Origin: Flavobacterium frigidarium DSM 17623
GTDB taxonomy: Bacteria; Bacteroidota; Bacteroidia; Flavobacteriales; Flavobacteriaceae
DNA length: 64,000 nt
Reading direction: 5' to 3'
Assembly (NCBI RefSeq): GCF_000425505.1
Contig: NZ_AUDO01000009.1
Location: 62,001-126,000, forward strand
Positions 55,929 to 64,000 of the stretch are shown here, piece after piece. The notes below the pieces were generated by a model, which ran no database searches, was not told the origin of the DNA, and worked only from the letters and a program-made list of their open reading frames with translations. How positions within the stretch are numbered: position 1 is the stretch's first letter; each line of letters begins with the position of its first letter. The position numbers were made by a program, and so were the translations under genes.

Positions 55929-57290
55929 TTATTGAAAAACTTTATCTATCGGTTCCCATAGTTCTATTTTGTTTCCTTCTGGATCTAAAATCCAACCGAA
56001 TTTCCCATAATCATATGTCTCCATTTCCCCTACAATTGTTACACCCTCATCAGCTAATTTTTTTAACAAATTTTCAAGATTTTCAACTCTAAAATTTTGC
56101 ATGAATTGCTTTTCGCTTGGCGCAAAATAAGCAGTATCGGCTGCAAAAGGCGACCATTGCGTAGAACAGGCTTCGCCTTCGTTGTTTTTCCACCAAAAGG
56201 TCGACCCGTAATCATCTGTTTTTAAACCCAAATGTTTCCCGTACCAAGTTACTAGTTCCTTAGAATTTTCGGCCTTGAAGAAAAAGCCTCCAATTCCCGT
56301 TACGCGTTTTTCAACTTTACCCAGTTCCGGCTCCCCAAAATACTTTGCTTTTATTTTATCGACAATTACTTGCGCCAGGCGTTCATGACTTTCAAATGTC
56401 CAACCTGCAACATGGGGAGTCAAAATCACATTTGGAGCGTCTAATAGATATTGAAAAGCCTCAGGGGTATCGTTTTCTTGAAATAGTGTTTCAAAAGACA
56501 ATTTTTCATACTCTAAAACATCAAGTCCTGCTCCTAGCATTTTACCTGCTTTCATAGCAGCAACAAGATCAGTGGTTACGATGTTTTTTCCTCTTGAGGT
56601 ATTGACAATCCAAAACGGTTTAGCAAAGCCATTTATAAACGCGGCATTCACCATTTTATCCGTCTCGGGCGTCCACGGAAGGTGCAGACTAAGGACTTCT
56701 ACTTTTTGTTGGAATTCTTCAAAGGAAACTTGCTTCGCATTTCCATCACCTACATTATCTAGAATATCGTAGCACAAGACTTCAACATCAAAACCACGTA
56801 GCTTCTTGGCAAATGATTTTCCCATATTTCCGTAACCGATAATTCCTACGGTCTTTCCATCGAGTTCATGCCCACGATTGCTTTCTCGGTTCCAATGTCC
56901 GGAACGAATTTCTTTATCGGCTGTGTTTAATTTATTAAAAAGAGAAAGAATCATCCCTAAAGTATGCTCAGCAACAGCATTGCGATTTCCTTCAGGAGCT
57001 GCGATTAACGTGATATTTTTGCTTGTAGCATATTCGCAGTCTATGCTTTCTAGTCCAGCTCCTACACGAGCTATGAATTGCAAATTCTTAGCCTTATCTA
57101 GAAATTGTTTATCAATCTTAAACCTACTGCGAATGACAATTCCTTGATAGTCGTGAATTTTAGTTTCTACTTCTTCTTTTGTCGAAGTAAAATCGGTGTG
57201 ATTTGTAAATCCTAACTCTTGCAATTGCTCCATCATAACGGAATTATTGCTATCTATATGTAGTATTTTGATATTTTCAGGATGCAACAT
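55929..57290 (-). CDS. D-2-hydroxyacid dehydrogenase fused to a glyoxalase/VOC domain
   Basis: 453 aa from ATG 57290. Residues 1-320: SerA-like NAD-dependent dehydrogenase with G152-Y-G154-N-M-G157 (dinucleotide site), R233 (NTSRGKNIV), E260 (GLDVLEYE) and H293 (LTPHVAGW), so the catalytic set is complete. From V326 a VOC domain follows: VEKRVTGIGGFFFKAEN to DPEGNKIELWEP. That sequence looks like the whole of a stand-alone VOC protein whose initial Met has become Val, so the genes appear joined in frame. A frame open to 57314 is rejected because a -7 box covers it. Confidence 0.85.
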   Translation of the reverse strand: MLHPENIKILHIDSNNSVMMEQLQELGFTNHTDFTSTKEEVETKIHDYQGIVIRSRFKIDKQFLDKAKNLQFIARVGAGLESIDCEYATSKNITLIAAPEGNRNAVAEHTLGMILSLFNKLNTADKEIRSGHWNRESNRGHELDGKTVGIIGYGNMGKSFAKKLRGFDVEVLCYDILDNVGDGNAKQVSFEEFQQKVEVLSLHLPWTPETDKMVNAAFINGFAKPFWIVNTSRGKNIVTTDLVAAMKAGKMLGAGLDVLEYEKLSFETLFQENDTPEAFQYLLDAPNVILTPHVAGWTFESHERLAQVIVDKIKAKYFGEPELGKVEKRVTGIGGFFFKAENSKELVTWYGKHLGLKTDDYGSTFWWKNNEGEACSTQWSPFAADTAYFAPSEKQFMQNFRVENLENLLKKLADEGVTIVGEMETYDYGKFGWILDPEGNKIELWEPIDKVFQ

Positions 57291-57311
57291 TGTATTTATT
57301 TTTCTGTTGCT

Positions 57312-57319
57312 CAAAGTTA
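57312..57319 (-). promoter_or_regulatory. Probable -7 box (TAACTTTG) of the dehydrogenase-VOC gene
   Basis: Perfect TAnnTTTG on -, 21 bases before ATG 57290. It overlaps the last codon and stop of the upstream small gene. Confidence 0.5.
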
Positions 57320-57528
57320 CAAATTAGAATCAGTATTATTTTCTATTTTGCTTTTATAATTGTACTTCACCATGATGATCATAAATAAACCGAAGATGAT
57401 AAAATTGGTCATAAATTCCAACGGTTGAACTTGTCAACATCTATAAAACCCCATGTAGCCTGACCTGCAGCAAATATAGTTCCTCCTGCCATAAAAGCCT
57501 TCAACATTACTTTATAAAATGGTTTCAT
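57317..57528 (-). pseudogene. Small membrane-protein gene split by an apparent -1 frameshift, or two coupled mini-ORFs
   Basis: Frame A: ATG 57528 to TGA 57411-57409, 39 aa (MKPFYKVMLKAFMAGG, ending DKFNRWNL). Frame B: ATG 57412 to TAA 57319-57317, 31 aa (MTNFIIFGLFMIIMVKYNYK). The two overlap as ATGA. Joined with one extra T in the TTT at the junction, they give a 70-residue membrane protein reading RWNFMTNFIIFG. Both readings (a broken gene, or two coupled genes) are possible. Lies 4 bases after the lipoprotein gene. Confidence 0.45.
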
Positions 57529-57532
57529 GCTT

Positions 57533-57919
57533 TTATTTTTTTGTATATTCTTTTTGGTAACAATCGTAGCATTCATCATTTAAAAGCAATTTACCTCCTT
57601 CTAAAATATACCCTTGACTTGGAATACCAGAAGTATAAACAAGCATTTGTTTTTCTCCACCAAAAATTGATTTTTTAGTCTTGATAGTATACTTTTCGGT
57701 AGCTATTAAAGTACCGTCTTCGTATACTTTAATTTCTGTTTTCGAAATGGCAATCTCGCTAATTAATTTTGGCACCACAGTTTTACCGGTAATTCCACCG
57801 CTCATCTTAACTAATTGCCATTTGCCTAGAATCGATTCCCCATTCATAACCGAATCACTAGTTGACGAACAGCTAACAATACAAACCAATAATGCAGCAA
57901 ATAATACAAATTTTTTCAT
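57533..57919 (-). CDS. Small lipoprotein, possibly lipocalin-like
   Basis: 128 aa, lipobox C17 (VCIVSCSST). After it SILGKWQLVKMSGG resembles the first strand of lipocalin-like (ILGKWxL) proteins, followed by beta-rich sequence and a C-terminal DECYDCYQKEY with two cysteines. No enzyme motif. Probably an outer-membrane lipoprotein; the rest is not known. Confidence 0.7.
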   Translation of the reverse strand: MKKFVLFAALLVCIVSCSSTSDSVMNGESILGKWQLVKMSGGITGKTVVPKLISEIAISKTEIKVYEDGTLIATEKYTIKTKKSIFGGEKQMLVYTSGIPSQGYILEGGKLLLNDECYDCYQKEYTKK

Positions 57920-58040
57920 GAGAATTGTTTTTTACCAAAAGGGCCAATATACAAAAATGGCTACATAAAAATTAATAACTAATTATTTTAAAGTGAACGA
58001 TCTTACAATTACAACTGACGCATCAATGAATAATGATCAT

Positions 58041-58090
58041 GCGTGAGGGATAGCAGCTAGCTACCGAAGTAGCGCGTATAGCCCGACGCC
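58041..58090. repeat. REP-like palindromic element
   Basis: Outer pairing GCGT / ACGC, then GAGGGATAGCAGC and GTATAGCCCGA, around an inner hairpin GCTAC-CGAA-GTAGC. It is G/C-rich compared with its surroundings and codes for nothing. Only one copy is in the window; I recall similar elements from Flavobacterium genomes, but the repeat status cannot be shown here. Confidence 0.5.
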
Positions 58091-58133
58091 ATAAAAAAAA
58101 GGGTCTCATCAAGACATTGCTGATGAGACCCTT
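58091..58133. terminator. Terminator of proC
   Basis: AAGGGTCTCATCA / TGATGAGACCCTT perfect 13-base stem with a 9-base loop, T tracts on both strands, 35 bases after the proC stop. Confidence 0.92.
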
Positions 58134-58167
58134 GTTTTTTATGGGGGCACGCCCAAAATAATATCAT

Positions 58168-58944
58168 TTACCCCTTTATTTTTTTTAATGCTGCTTTGAT
58201 TCCGCGTATTATTGATGAACTAAAGCCATGCGATTCCATTTCGCTTAATCCTGCTATGGTACAGCCTTGTGGTGTAGTTACGCGATCGATTAATTGCTCT
58301 GGATGCACTTGTTCTTCCATCAACATTTTCGCAGCTCCTTTTACAGTTTGTGCCGAAATTTCTAAAGCAGTTTGCCAGTCAAAACCTATTTCGATTCCTG
58401 CTTGCATAGACGCTCGAATGTAACGCAATGCAAAGGCAGTTCCTGAAGCAGCTAGCACGGTTGCAGCATCCATTAACTTTTCGTCAATTACTGGAGCTGT
58501 TCCTAAATCAGCAAAAAGGCTTACCAATTTCTGACCTTGGGCCGCATTATTTTCATGAAAAGAAATACAAGTAGCCGACTCTCCAAATTGTGCCGCAATG
58601 TTTGGCATGATTCGGATAGCTTGATGCTCTTGTCCTATTTTATTTTGCAAAGCTTCTGTAGAAAGTCCCGTTACCGCCGAAGCAATGATTTTATCCTTAA
58701 TGACTGGTAGAATCTCTGATAAAACCAAATCTACTTGATACGGTTTTACGGTTAAAATCACAATATCAGCTTCTTGAATTGCATGTGTATTATCTGTAGA
58801 AAGCGTAATTCCTAACGGTTCTAAATGCTGGATTTTACTAATATTTCTGCGGGTTACCGTGATTTTATGGTTGCTGGAAAACTTAGCAATTCCTATGGCA
58901 ACAGAGGCCCCTAAATTTCCGCCTCCTATAATGTGAATATTCAT
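58168..58944 (-). CDS. proC: Pyrroline-5-carboxylate reductase
   Basis: Last step of proline synthesis. 258 aa. NAD(P) site HIIGGGNLGASVA at the N-terminus; VILTVKPYQVD, then ASAVTGLS and RIMPNIAAQFGESATC; the C-terminal dimerisation signature is VTTPQGCTIAGLSEMESHGF (family usually VTSPGGTT). It is a little shorter than E. coli ProC (269 aa). Precedes its own terminator. Confidence 0.93.
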   Translation of the reverse strand: MNIHIIGGGNLGASVAIGIAKFSSNHKITVTRRNISKIQHLEPLGITLSTDNTHAIQEADIVILTVKPYQVDLVLSEILPVIKDKIIASAVTGLSTEALQNKIGQEHQAIRIMPNIAAQFGESATCISFHENNAAQGQKLVSLFADLGTAPVIDEKLMDAATVLAASGTAFALRYIRASMQAGIEIGFDWQTALEISAQTVKGAAKMLMEEQVHPEQLIDRVTTPQGCTIAGLSEMESHGFSSSIIRGIKAALKKIKG

Positions 58945-58994
58945 TTTTTGTAGTTATTAGTTGGTTGTTATAGTTCAATAGTTTTATGCCTATT

Positions 58995-60347
58995 TTAAAA
59001 GCCCAAGATCATTCTCGCAATTGAGAAATAGATTAAGATACCGCAAATATCATTACTGGTTGTAATAAATGGTCCTGTTGCTAGAGCGGGGTCTACGCCA
59101 AATTTATCCAATAATAATGGAACAAAAGTTCCAATTAATGAGGCAATAATAATCACAGAGATTAGAGCAGAACAAATAACAAAACCAATAATTACGGGCT
59201 CATCAAGCAGGTAATAACTTCCTGTAAATAAAATTACAGATAAAATAGAACCGTTGAGCAAACTCAAAGAAATCTCTTTTATTAATCGTCTAAATAGAGA
59301 TCCGCTCAAGGTATTATTAGCCAAACCCTGCACAATAATTGCGGAGGATTGTACCCCCACATTTCCTGCCATTGCGGCAATAAGTGGCGTGAAGAAAAAT
59401 AAGTTTCCATGTTCAGCCATGGCACCTTCAAACAACCCTAAAACCCTTACAGTGATGAATCCTCCTAGAAGTGCTAAAACCAACCATGGTAAACGTGCCT
59501 TAGATAATTCAAGAATACTATCATCGGCTTCCACATCTTGCGAGATACCGGCCGCTAATTGGTAATCTTTATCGGCTTCTTCTCTTATCACGTCTATAAT
59601 GTCATCAATTGTAATACGACCGACTAAACGCCCCATTGCATCTACAACCGGAATCGCCTCTAGATCATATTTTTGCATAATACGAGCAACCTCAACATCT
59701 TCGGCATCTACATTTACAAAAGTTACTTTTTTAATATAGATATCTGCAATTTGTGTCTTTGTAGAGGTAGTCAATAAATCTTTTAATGACAAACGTCCTT
59801 TTAATCTGTTTTCGTCATCGACCACATAAATAGAATGCACGCGTGAAACATTTTCTGCCTGAGCACGCATTTCTTTCACACAAGTAAGCACGCTCCAGTT
59901 TTCGTTAACTTTCACTAACTCCTTCCCCATTAATCCACCGGCAGTGTCTTCGTCATAACGAAGTAAATCGATAATATCCTTAGCATGCTCTAAGTCATCC
60001 AACTCAGATATTACTTCTGCTTTTAAATTATTAGATAACTCTGCTATAATATCTGCAGCGTCGTTAGTATCTAATTCATCTAACTCCTCAGCAATCTCTT
60101 TTGCCGAAAGGCGGCTTAGAATATTTTCACGCAAGTCATCTTCTAACTCAAGAAGAATCTCTGCTGTTTTATCACTGTCTAATACTTTAAAGATATAAGT
60201 GGCCTCATTAAAATCAAGTTCGTCCAAAATCTCTGCTATATCAGCATGGTGCATGTCATGAAGTAAACGCTCTAATTCTTGATCGTTCTTATTAACAATA
60301 TGCTGCTCTAATTCGAGTATTAAGTCTTTACTGATTTTAAATTCCAT
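58995..60347 (-). CDS. mgtE: Magnesium transporter MgtE
   Basis: 450 aa: N-terminal superhelical domain (about 1-125), two CBS domains (about 130-255; [19 protein letters not shown] and [18 protein letters not shown]), and five membrane helices from about residue 280 with [18 protein letters not shown], the conserved pore region with the Mg-binding Asp. The N and CBS domains gate the channel by Mg level. Overlaps the rsmA stop by 11 bases, so they are translationally coupled. Confidence 0.95.
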   Translation of the reverse strand: MEFKISKDLILELEQHIVNKNDQELERLLHDMHHADIAEILDELDFNEATYIFKVLDSDKTAEILLELEDDLRENILSRLSAKEIAEELDELDTNDAADIIAELSNNLKAEVISELDDLEHAKDIIDLLRYDEDTAGGLMGKELVKVNENWSVLTCVKEMRAQAENVSRVHSIYVVDDENRLKGRLSLKDLLTTSTKTQIADIYIKKVTFVNVDAEDVEVARIMQKYDLEAIPVVDAMGRLVGRITIDDIIDVIREEADKDYQLAAGISQDVEADDSILELSKARLPWLVLALLGGFITVRVLGLFEGAMAEHGNLFFFTPLIAAMAGNVGVQSSAIIVQGLANNTLSGSLFRRLIKEISLSLLNGSILSVILFTGSYYLLDEPVIIGFVICSALISVIIIASLIGTFVPLLLDKFGVDPALATGPFITTSNDICGILIYFSIARMILGF

Positions 60348-61116
60348 CGGCTTCTATCTTTTGTGTAAGTGCAATAAATTCTTCTACGCTAAGTTGTTCT
60401 GGTCGTAAGTTAAAAACAGTATCCTCTCTTAATTCGTCAGATAAATTCAATGTTTTTAAACTGTTACGAAGGGTTTTACGTCGTTGTTGAAAAGCGGTTT
60501 TCACCACTGTGAAAAACAACTTTTCGCCGCATGGCAAACTATAATCTGCTTTTCTACGCATGCGCATTACTCCTGACTTCACCTTTGGTGGTGGAATAAA
60601 CACGTTTTCGTCTACGGTAAATAAATATTCTACATCATAAAAGGCTTGCGCCAAAACAGATAAAATTCCGTAAGCTTTACTTCCCTTTTTCTCGCAAATA
60701 CGTTCAGCAACTTCTTTTTGAAACATTCCAGCAAATTCTGGAATTTGTTGTTTCAATTCTAGCGTTTTAAAAACAATTTGAGTAGATATGTTGTATGGGA
60801 AATTCCCAATAATAGCAAATTGCTTTCCTTGAAAAACTTCGTTGATATCGTATCTCAAAAAATCTTTAGAAATAATTTTATCTTTTAATTTGGGGTAATT
60901 CTCGTCTAAGTACGCTACAGATTCGGTGTCGATCTCAATAACATAAGTATTTGTAGGCTTGTCAAGCAAGTACTTTGTAAGCACTCCCATTCCTGGCCCT
61001 ATTTCTAACACATCATCATATCCTTCAAGATTGATGGTATCTGCGATTGCTTTTGCAATGCTCTCATCTTTCAAGAAGTGCTGTCCGAGGTGTTTTTTTG
61101 CTTTTACTTTTTCCAT
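60337..61116 (-). CDS. rsmA: 16S rRNA dimethyladenosine transferase
   Basis: Dimethylates the two adjacent adenines near the 3' end of 16S rRNA (KsgA). 259 aa. Motifs: [18 protein letters not shown] at the N-terminus, [12 protein letters not shown] (SAM site), [10 protein letters not shown] (catalytic NxPY). In an operon with mgtE. Confidence 0.96.
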   Translation of the reverse strand: MEKVKAKKHLGQHFLKDESIAKAIADTINLEGYDDVLEIGPGMGVLTKYLLDKPTNTYVIEIDTESVAYLDENYPKLKDKIISKDFLRYDINEVFQGKQFAIIGNFPYNISTQIVFKTLELKQQIPEFAGMFQKEVAERICEKKGSKAYGILSVLAQAFYDVEYLFTVDENVFIPPPKVKSGVMRMRRKADYSLPCGEKLFFTVVKTAFQQRRKTLRNSLKTLNLSDELREDTVFNLRPEQLSVEEFIALTQKIEADGI

Positions 61117-61123
61117 GATTTTT

Positions 61124-61181
61124 GTTTAAAGCTTAAAGTTATCTAGTCCAAGTTTGTCAACTTAACACATACTCTTTAAAC
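61124..61181. repeat. GTTTAAAG / CTTTAAAC inverted repeat upstream of rsmA
   Basis: Perfect 8-base arms (61124-61131 and 61174-61181) built from the same TTTAAAC unit as the repeats in the nuoF-nuoG and atpD-atpC gaps. The arms lie just before the rsmA start on -. Confidence 0.45.
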
Positions 61182-61273
61182 TATTTTGAATTAGAGAAAC
61201 CGTTTGCTTCGTCTAATAGGCATTCGTGCTTTTTAATGGAACAACCCTAAAGCTGATTATCAAAAAGAAATTA

Positions 61274-61585
61274 TTAGTGCTCTGACACTACTTGCAACTC
61301 CGTTCTAAAAGCCAATACTTTCTCCCCAAATAATTTTTCAATCTCATCACGAAACTTCGGAGCGTCTTCTTGGTAATACTTTTCTAAAGTTTCTTTGCTA
61401 TCTGTTGTGTATTGAGCCGAATACGTCACTCCACCCATTTCTTCTTCAATTAAAACACGTACTAATCTAGCCGATACAAATTTGCCTGTAGCTAAAATTT
61501 CTGGAATATGCTTGTGTTGCATAAAGATCATCCATTGATCGTGAATACTCTCGTGTACGTTGCTTGTTACGTTATATATTATCAT
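61274..61585 (-). CDS. DUF4286-family protein
   Basis: 103 aa from ATG 61585 (MIIYNVTSNVHESIHDQW). A longer frame to 61651 is rejected because the family begins at MIIYNVT. The sequence HKHIPEILATGKF and TYSAQYTTDSKETLEKYYQ matches DUF4286, a small ferredoxin-like-fold family of Bacteroidota with unknown function. Follows the TPR protein gene after 74 bases. Confidence 0.85.
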   Translation of the reverse strand: MIIYNVTSNVHESIHDQWMIFMQHKHIPEILATGKFVSARLVRVLIEEEMGGVTYSAQYTTDSKETLEKYYQEDAPKFRDEIEKLFGEKVLAFRTELQVVSEH

Positions 61586-61659
61586 TTTTTTCTCTTTTTT
61601 AATAATCGAATATTCATCTGTTTTTTCAAACCCCTCTAATGCAATACTCAACCTTGTTA

Positions 61660-63438
61660 TTATAAATTAGTATCTCCTCTTAACTTTCTAAAACTTTTTC
61701 TGGCTTCCACAAAATAAATGCTGTCTTCATGATTAAAAATAATTTGCTCATAAAGTGGTTTTGCTTTTTCAGGCTCGTTTAATTTTTTATTGTAAATCTC
61801 TGCTGAGAAGTACAGCGCTTCATCACTATAAATCCCATCGGCATGATTGCTTATGATAGTTTGATATTGGCTTAAAGCCAAATCATTCTGTGCATTTTTC
61901 TCGTAAATTGTTCCCAAACGCAATAATGTAATCGCTTCTACTTCCTGACCTTTAAACTGTTTTAAAATAGATTGAAACTGTATAATTGCGGCCTCATTCC
62001 TATTTTGATACATTAGATAATCACCTTTTGCAAATTCCTTAAGTGCTATTTGTGTAGAATCGGCAACTGTATTGTCATTTATTAATAAGTAATATTCTAG
62101 TGCGTCATTTGCTATCAATTGTGTGTTTGCCGCCTTTAACTCTTTAAACTGTTTTAACGCCCATTTAAAATCACCTTTAAAATAACTTGTCTTAGCCGCT
62201 TTTAAACTAGCTTCATGGGCAACAACGTCATTTTTTAAATCTAGTTCTACTTGAGAATAATATAATAATGCTTGATTGAATTTCTCCTCATAAAGCATAA
62301 TATCTGCAAGCTCCATTTTTGCTTGAGCGATTTGATAATTATTCAATTGTAACTTTAAAGCACGATCGACAATGGCGCGCGCTTCTACCGGATTTTCTAG
62401 ATTAAATGCTACAAAATGCGCTTGAATTAATTGCAAAGATAAGGTAAATGGACTTATTTCGTATTTAGACAGCAAAGCATCTAAAGCTGAATTGATTGCG
62501 GGAAAATCATTTTGCTTTGCAGCATCAATTTTCATTTTGATCAAGTAAGTATCTGCTTGAATGAGTAATGATAAATCTGTGGTGTTCTCAGTAATATAGC
62601 TAAGGATTGCTACAGCAGTCTCTAAATCTTCCTCTAAAATACTTTGCTGCGCTAGGCCTACAATATTTCCTAACGACTGTGGATTGCGTTTGTAAATCGC
62701 CTTCTCTTGAATAAATGCCTTACCGTATTCTCTTTGTTGAACATAAAACCAACTTAAATATTGATTCCAAAATACATCTTGCGTTTTCTGTACTCTTATA
62801 ATTAGTGCTTTCCTTAGACTATCACTAAAACTGCTATCACTTTCATCGAATAGATAGCGCGCAAGCTGGCTTTTGATCAAATTTGAATTCTCAGGGTTTT
62901 CAAAATTAGCATCTAGCAAGGTATTTATCATTAGCTCTGTGTTACCCATTTGACCATAAAGCAGTGCTTTTTGATAATCAAAATTATAATTTGGCTCTAC
63001 AAAAGTGGCCGTATCATAGGCTTTTATAGCATATTCAAGAAGTGACTTTTGTTCAAATAAATTTGCAACACTGTAGACTTCTCTAGCATTTTTTTGTATG
63101 CGTTCGATTGCTTTATTATAAAATGAATTTGCTTTACTTTCCTCTTTTTGCAAATGCGCATTAAATCCTAGCTCGACTAAAATAGCAGCCTGATTGTATT
63201 TTGCGAAGCGTTCATTTAAAAGTGTCTTTGCCTCATCATATTGTTTTAACTGCTGGTAACAATCGATTACTCTAAGAAAGTATTGCATGTTTTGAGGCAC
63301 TGTTTGCAATAGCTCCTCGTAACTTAATTTTGCTTTTTCAAAGTCACTTCTCTCATAATAGTAACCAGCTAATTGTTCGTTTTGTGAAAAACCAACAGCT
63401 GTTACTAAAAATGCAAAAAGTAGAAAAAGCTTTTTCAT
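61660..63438 (-). CDS. Exported tetratricopeptide-repeat protein
   Basis: 592 aa, signal peptide MKKLFLLFAFLVTAVGFSQ, then helical TPR units along the whole protein, e.g. GYYYERSDFEKAKLSYEELL and LRLGTIYEKNAQNDLALSQY. No catalytic motif and no lipobox. Probably periplasmic, serving as a scaffold. Between serS and the DUF4286 gene on -. Confidence 0.85.
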   Translation of the reverse strand: MKKLFLLFAFLVTAVGFSQNEQLAGYYYERSDFEKAKLSYEELLQTVPQNMQYFLRVIDCYQQLKQYDEAKTLLNERFAKYNQAAILVELGFNAHLQKEESKANSFYNKAIERIQKNAREVYSVANLFEQKSLLEYAIKAYDTATFVEPNYNFDYQKALLYGQMGNTELMINTLLDANFENPENSNLIKSQLARYLFDESDSSFSDSLRKALIIRVQKTQDVFWNQYLSWFYVQQREYGKAFIQEKAIYKRNPQSLGNIVGLAQQSILEEDLETAVAILSYITENTTDLSLLIQADTYLIKMKIDAAKQNDFPAINSALDALLSKYEISPFTLSLQLIQAHFVAFNLENPVEARAIVDRALKLQLNNYQIAQAKMELADIMLYEEKFNQALLYYSQVELDLKNDVVAHEASLKAAKTSYFKGDFKWALKQFKELKAANTQLIANDALEYYLLINDNTVADSTQIALKEFAKGDYLMYQNRNEAAIIQFQSILKQFKGQEVEAITLLRLGTIYEKNAQNDLALSQYQTIISNHADGIYSDEALYFSAEIYNKKLNEPEKAKPLYEQIIFNHEDSIYFVEARKSFRKLRGDTNL

Positions 63439-63494
63439 AACCGTTTTAGGTTTCGAAATTTAATTTAAAAGAATTCCTTTCTTCTATAAAATAG

Positions 63495-63540
63495 TAAGAA
63501 ACTAAGAGCGCTTAATTAACGCAACTTAGTTTCTTATTAT
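63495..63540 (-). terminator. Terminator of serS
   Basis: AAGAAACTAAG / CTTAGTTTCTT with an inner GCG / CGC pair. Lies 31 bases after the serS stop on -. T content after the stem is moderate. Confidence 0.7.
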
Positions 63541-63564
63541 AATCGTATATCTTACTCAAAAGAT

Positions 63565-64000
63565 TTAGTTGATGATATCAAATCCACAGTAAGGGCGCAA
63601 TACTTCAGGTATTACAATTCCTTCAGCTGTTTGGTAATTTTCAATTATTCCTGCAAGAACTCTAGGCAATGCTAGTGAGCTTCCGTTTAGGGTATGTGCT
63701 AATTGGCTTTTACCATCTTTATCTTTGAAACGTAGTTTTAAACGGTTGGCTTGAAAAGTCTCAAAATTTGACACAGAAGAAATTTCTAACCAGCGATCTT
63801 GTGCTGTAGAAAACACTTCAAAATCATAAGTCAATGCCGATGTGAATCCCATATCACCACCACAAAGACGCAATATTCTATAAGGTAATTTTAGTTCGTC
63901 TAGTATTTCTTTAATATGTTCAACCATACCGTCTAACGCCTCATATGACTTATCAGGATGTTCCACGCGTACAATTTCAACCTTATCAAATTGGTGTAAA
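63565..64000 (-). CDS. serS: Seryl-tRNA synthetase (C-terminal part; 5' end outside the window)
   Basis: Class II synthetase charging tRNA-Ser. The frame is open to the end of the window. Seen: HQFDKVEIVRVEHPDKSYE (end of motif 2 region), LRLCGGDMGFTSALTYDFEV, and motif 3 NGSSLALPRVLAGIIENYQ, then the usual end IPEVLRPYCGFD. The N-terminal coiled-coil arm is not in the window. Confidence 0.96.
   Translation of the reverse strand, partial: LHQFDKVEIVRVEHPDKSYEALDGMVEHIKEILDELKLPYRILRLCGGDMGFTSALTYDFEVFSTAQDRWLEISSVSNFETFQANRLKLRFKDKDGKSQLAHTLNGSSLALPRVLAGIIENYQTAEGIVIPEVLRPYCGFDIIN

Noticed and set aside
58041..58090. Structured RNA gene (tRNA-like or riboswitch)
   Set aside because: Too short, no cloverleaf, and it sits next to a terminator between the 3' end of proC and an unrelated gene; a REP-like element is more likely.

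Overview
The window reads as chromosome from a member of the Flavobacteriaceae (Bacteroidota), most likely Flavobacterium or a close relative. The evidence is low GC, short A/T-rich gaps, promoters of the TTG-N19/20-TAnnTTTG type instead of sigma70 boxes, weak Shine-Dalgarno signals, secreted proteins with type IX secretion (T9SS) C-terminal domains, a TonB-dependent receptor with a carboxypeptidase-like N-terminal domain, and a stand-alone atpD-atpC pair. Nearly all genes are core or family-typical. I see no prophage, IS element, CRISPR array or obvious island.

Layout. 1-12466: respiratory complex I operon from the 3' end of nuoB to nuoN, all on +, with a very short nuoG. 12787-15675: a DsbA/FrnE-like oxidoreductase, a small exported protein and an AraC-type regulator. 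15840-18802: tRNA-Leu(CAA), then prs, rplY/ctc and pth. 18904-28406: a secreted reprolysin-like metalloprotease with T9SS domain (-), ribF and a small membrane protein, bioB, and a very large delta-60-repeat T9SS protein (-). 28700-33798: recX, then a biotin locus on - (bioF, bioD, bioA and a ketoacyl synthase). 34002-40557: atpD-atpC, an SGNH-hydrolase lipoprotein and a TonB-dependent receptor. 40763-46363: glycogen-synthase-like protein, DUF4270 lipoprotein and glmS (-), divergent from panC-panD (+). 46495-53136: radA, an AsmA-like/GT51 fusion, a broken small membrane gene, an aldo-keto reductase, an OmpA-family lipoprotein and exonuclease III. 53273-57919: an OlsF-type ornithine-lipid acyltransferase, DUF2752 and DUF4234 membrane proteins, a hydroxyacid dehydrogenase fused to a glyoxalase-like domain, a second broken small gene and a lipoprotein. 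58168-64000: proC, mgtE, rsmA, DUF4286, a TPR protein and the 3' part of serS.

Functionally the window combines energy metabolism (complex I, F1 beta/epsilon), cofactor supply (biotin, pantothenate, FAD), envelope building (glmS, GT51, OlsF, OmpA) and exported T9SS or lipoprotein products.

The signals that gene calling does not explain are: a family of four dispersed intergenic hairpin elements with conserved flanks and covarying arms; two small membrane genes each apparently broken by one missing T in a T run, one of them at a canonical slippery heptamer; a glycogen-synthase-like protein lacking its substrate motif and second domain; a dehydrogenase-glyoxalase fusion; and an inverted repeat centred on the metalloprotease promoter. 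Several starts (ribF, bioA, bioF, panC, ompA-like, DUF4286, the hydroxyacid dehydrogenase) were moved downstream of the longest possible start because a promoter box, a repeat, a signal peptide or the usual family N-terminus argues for it.
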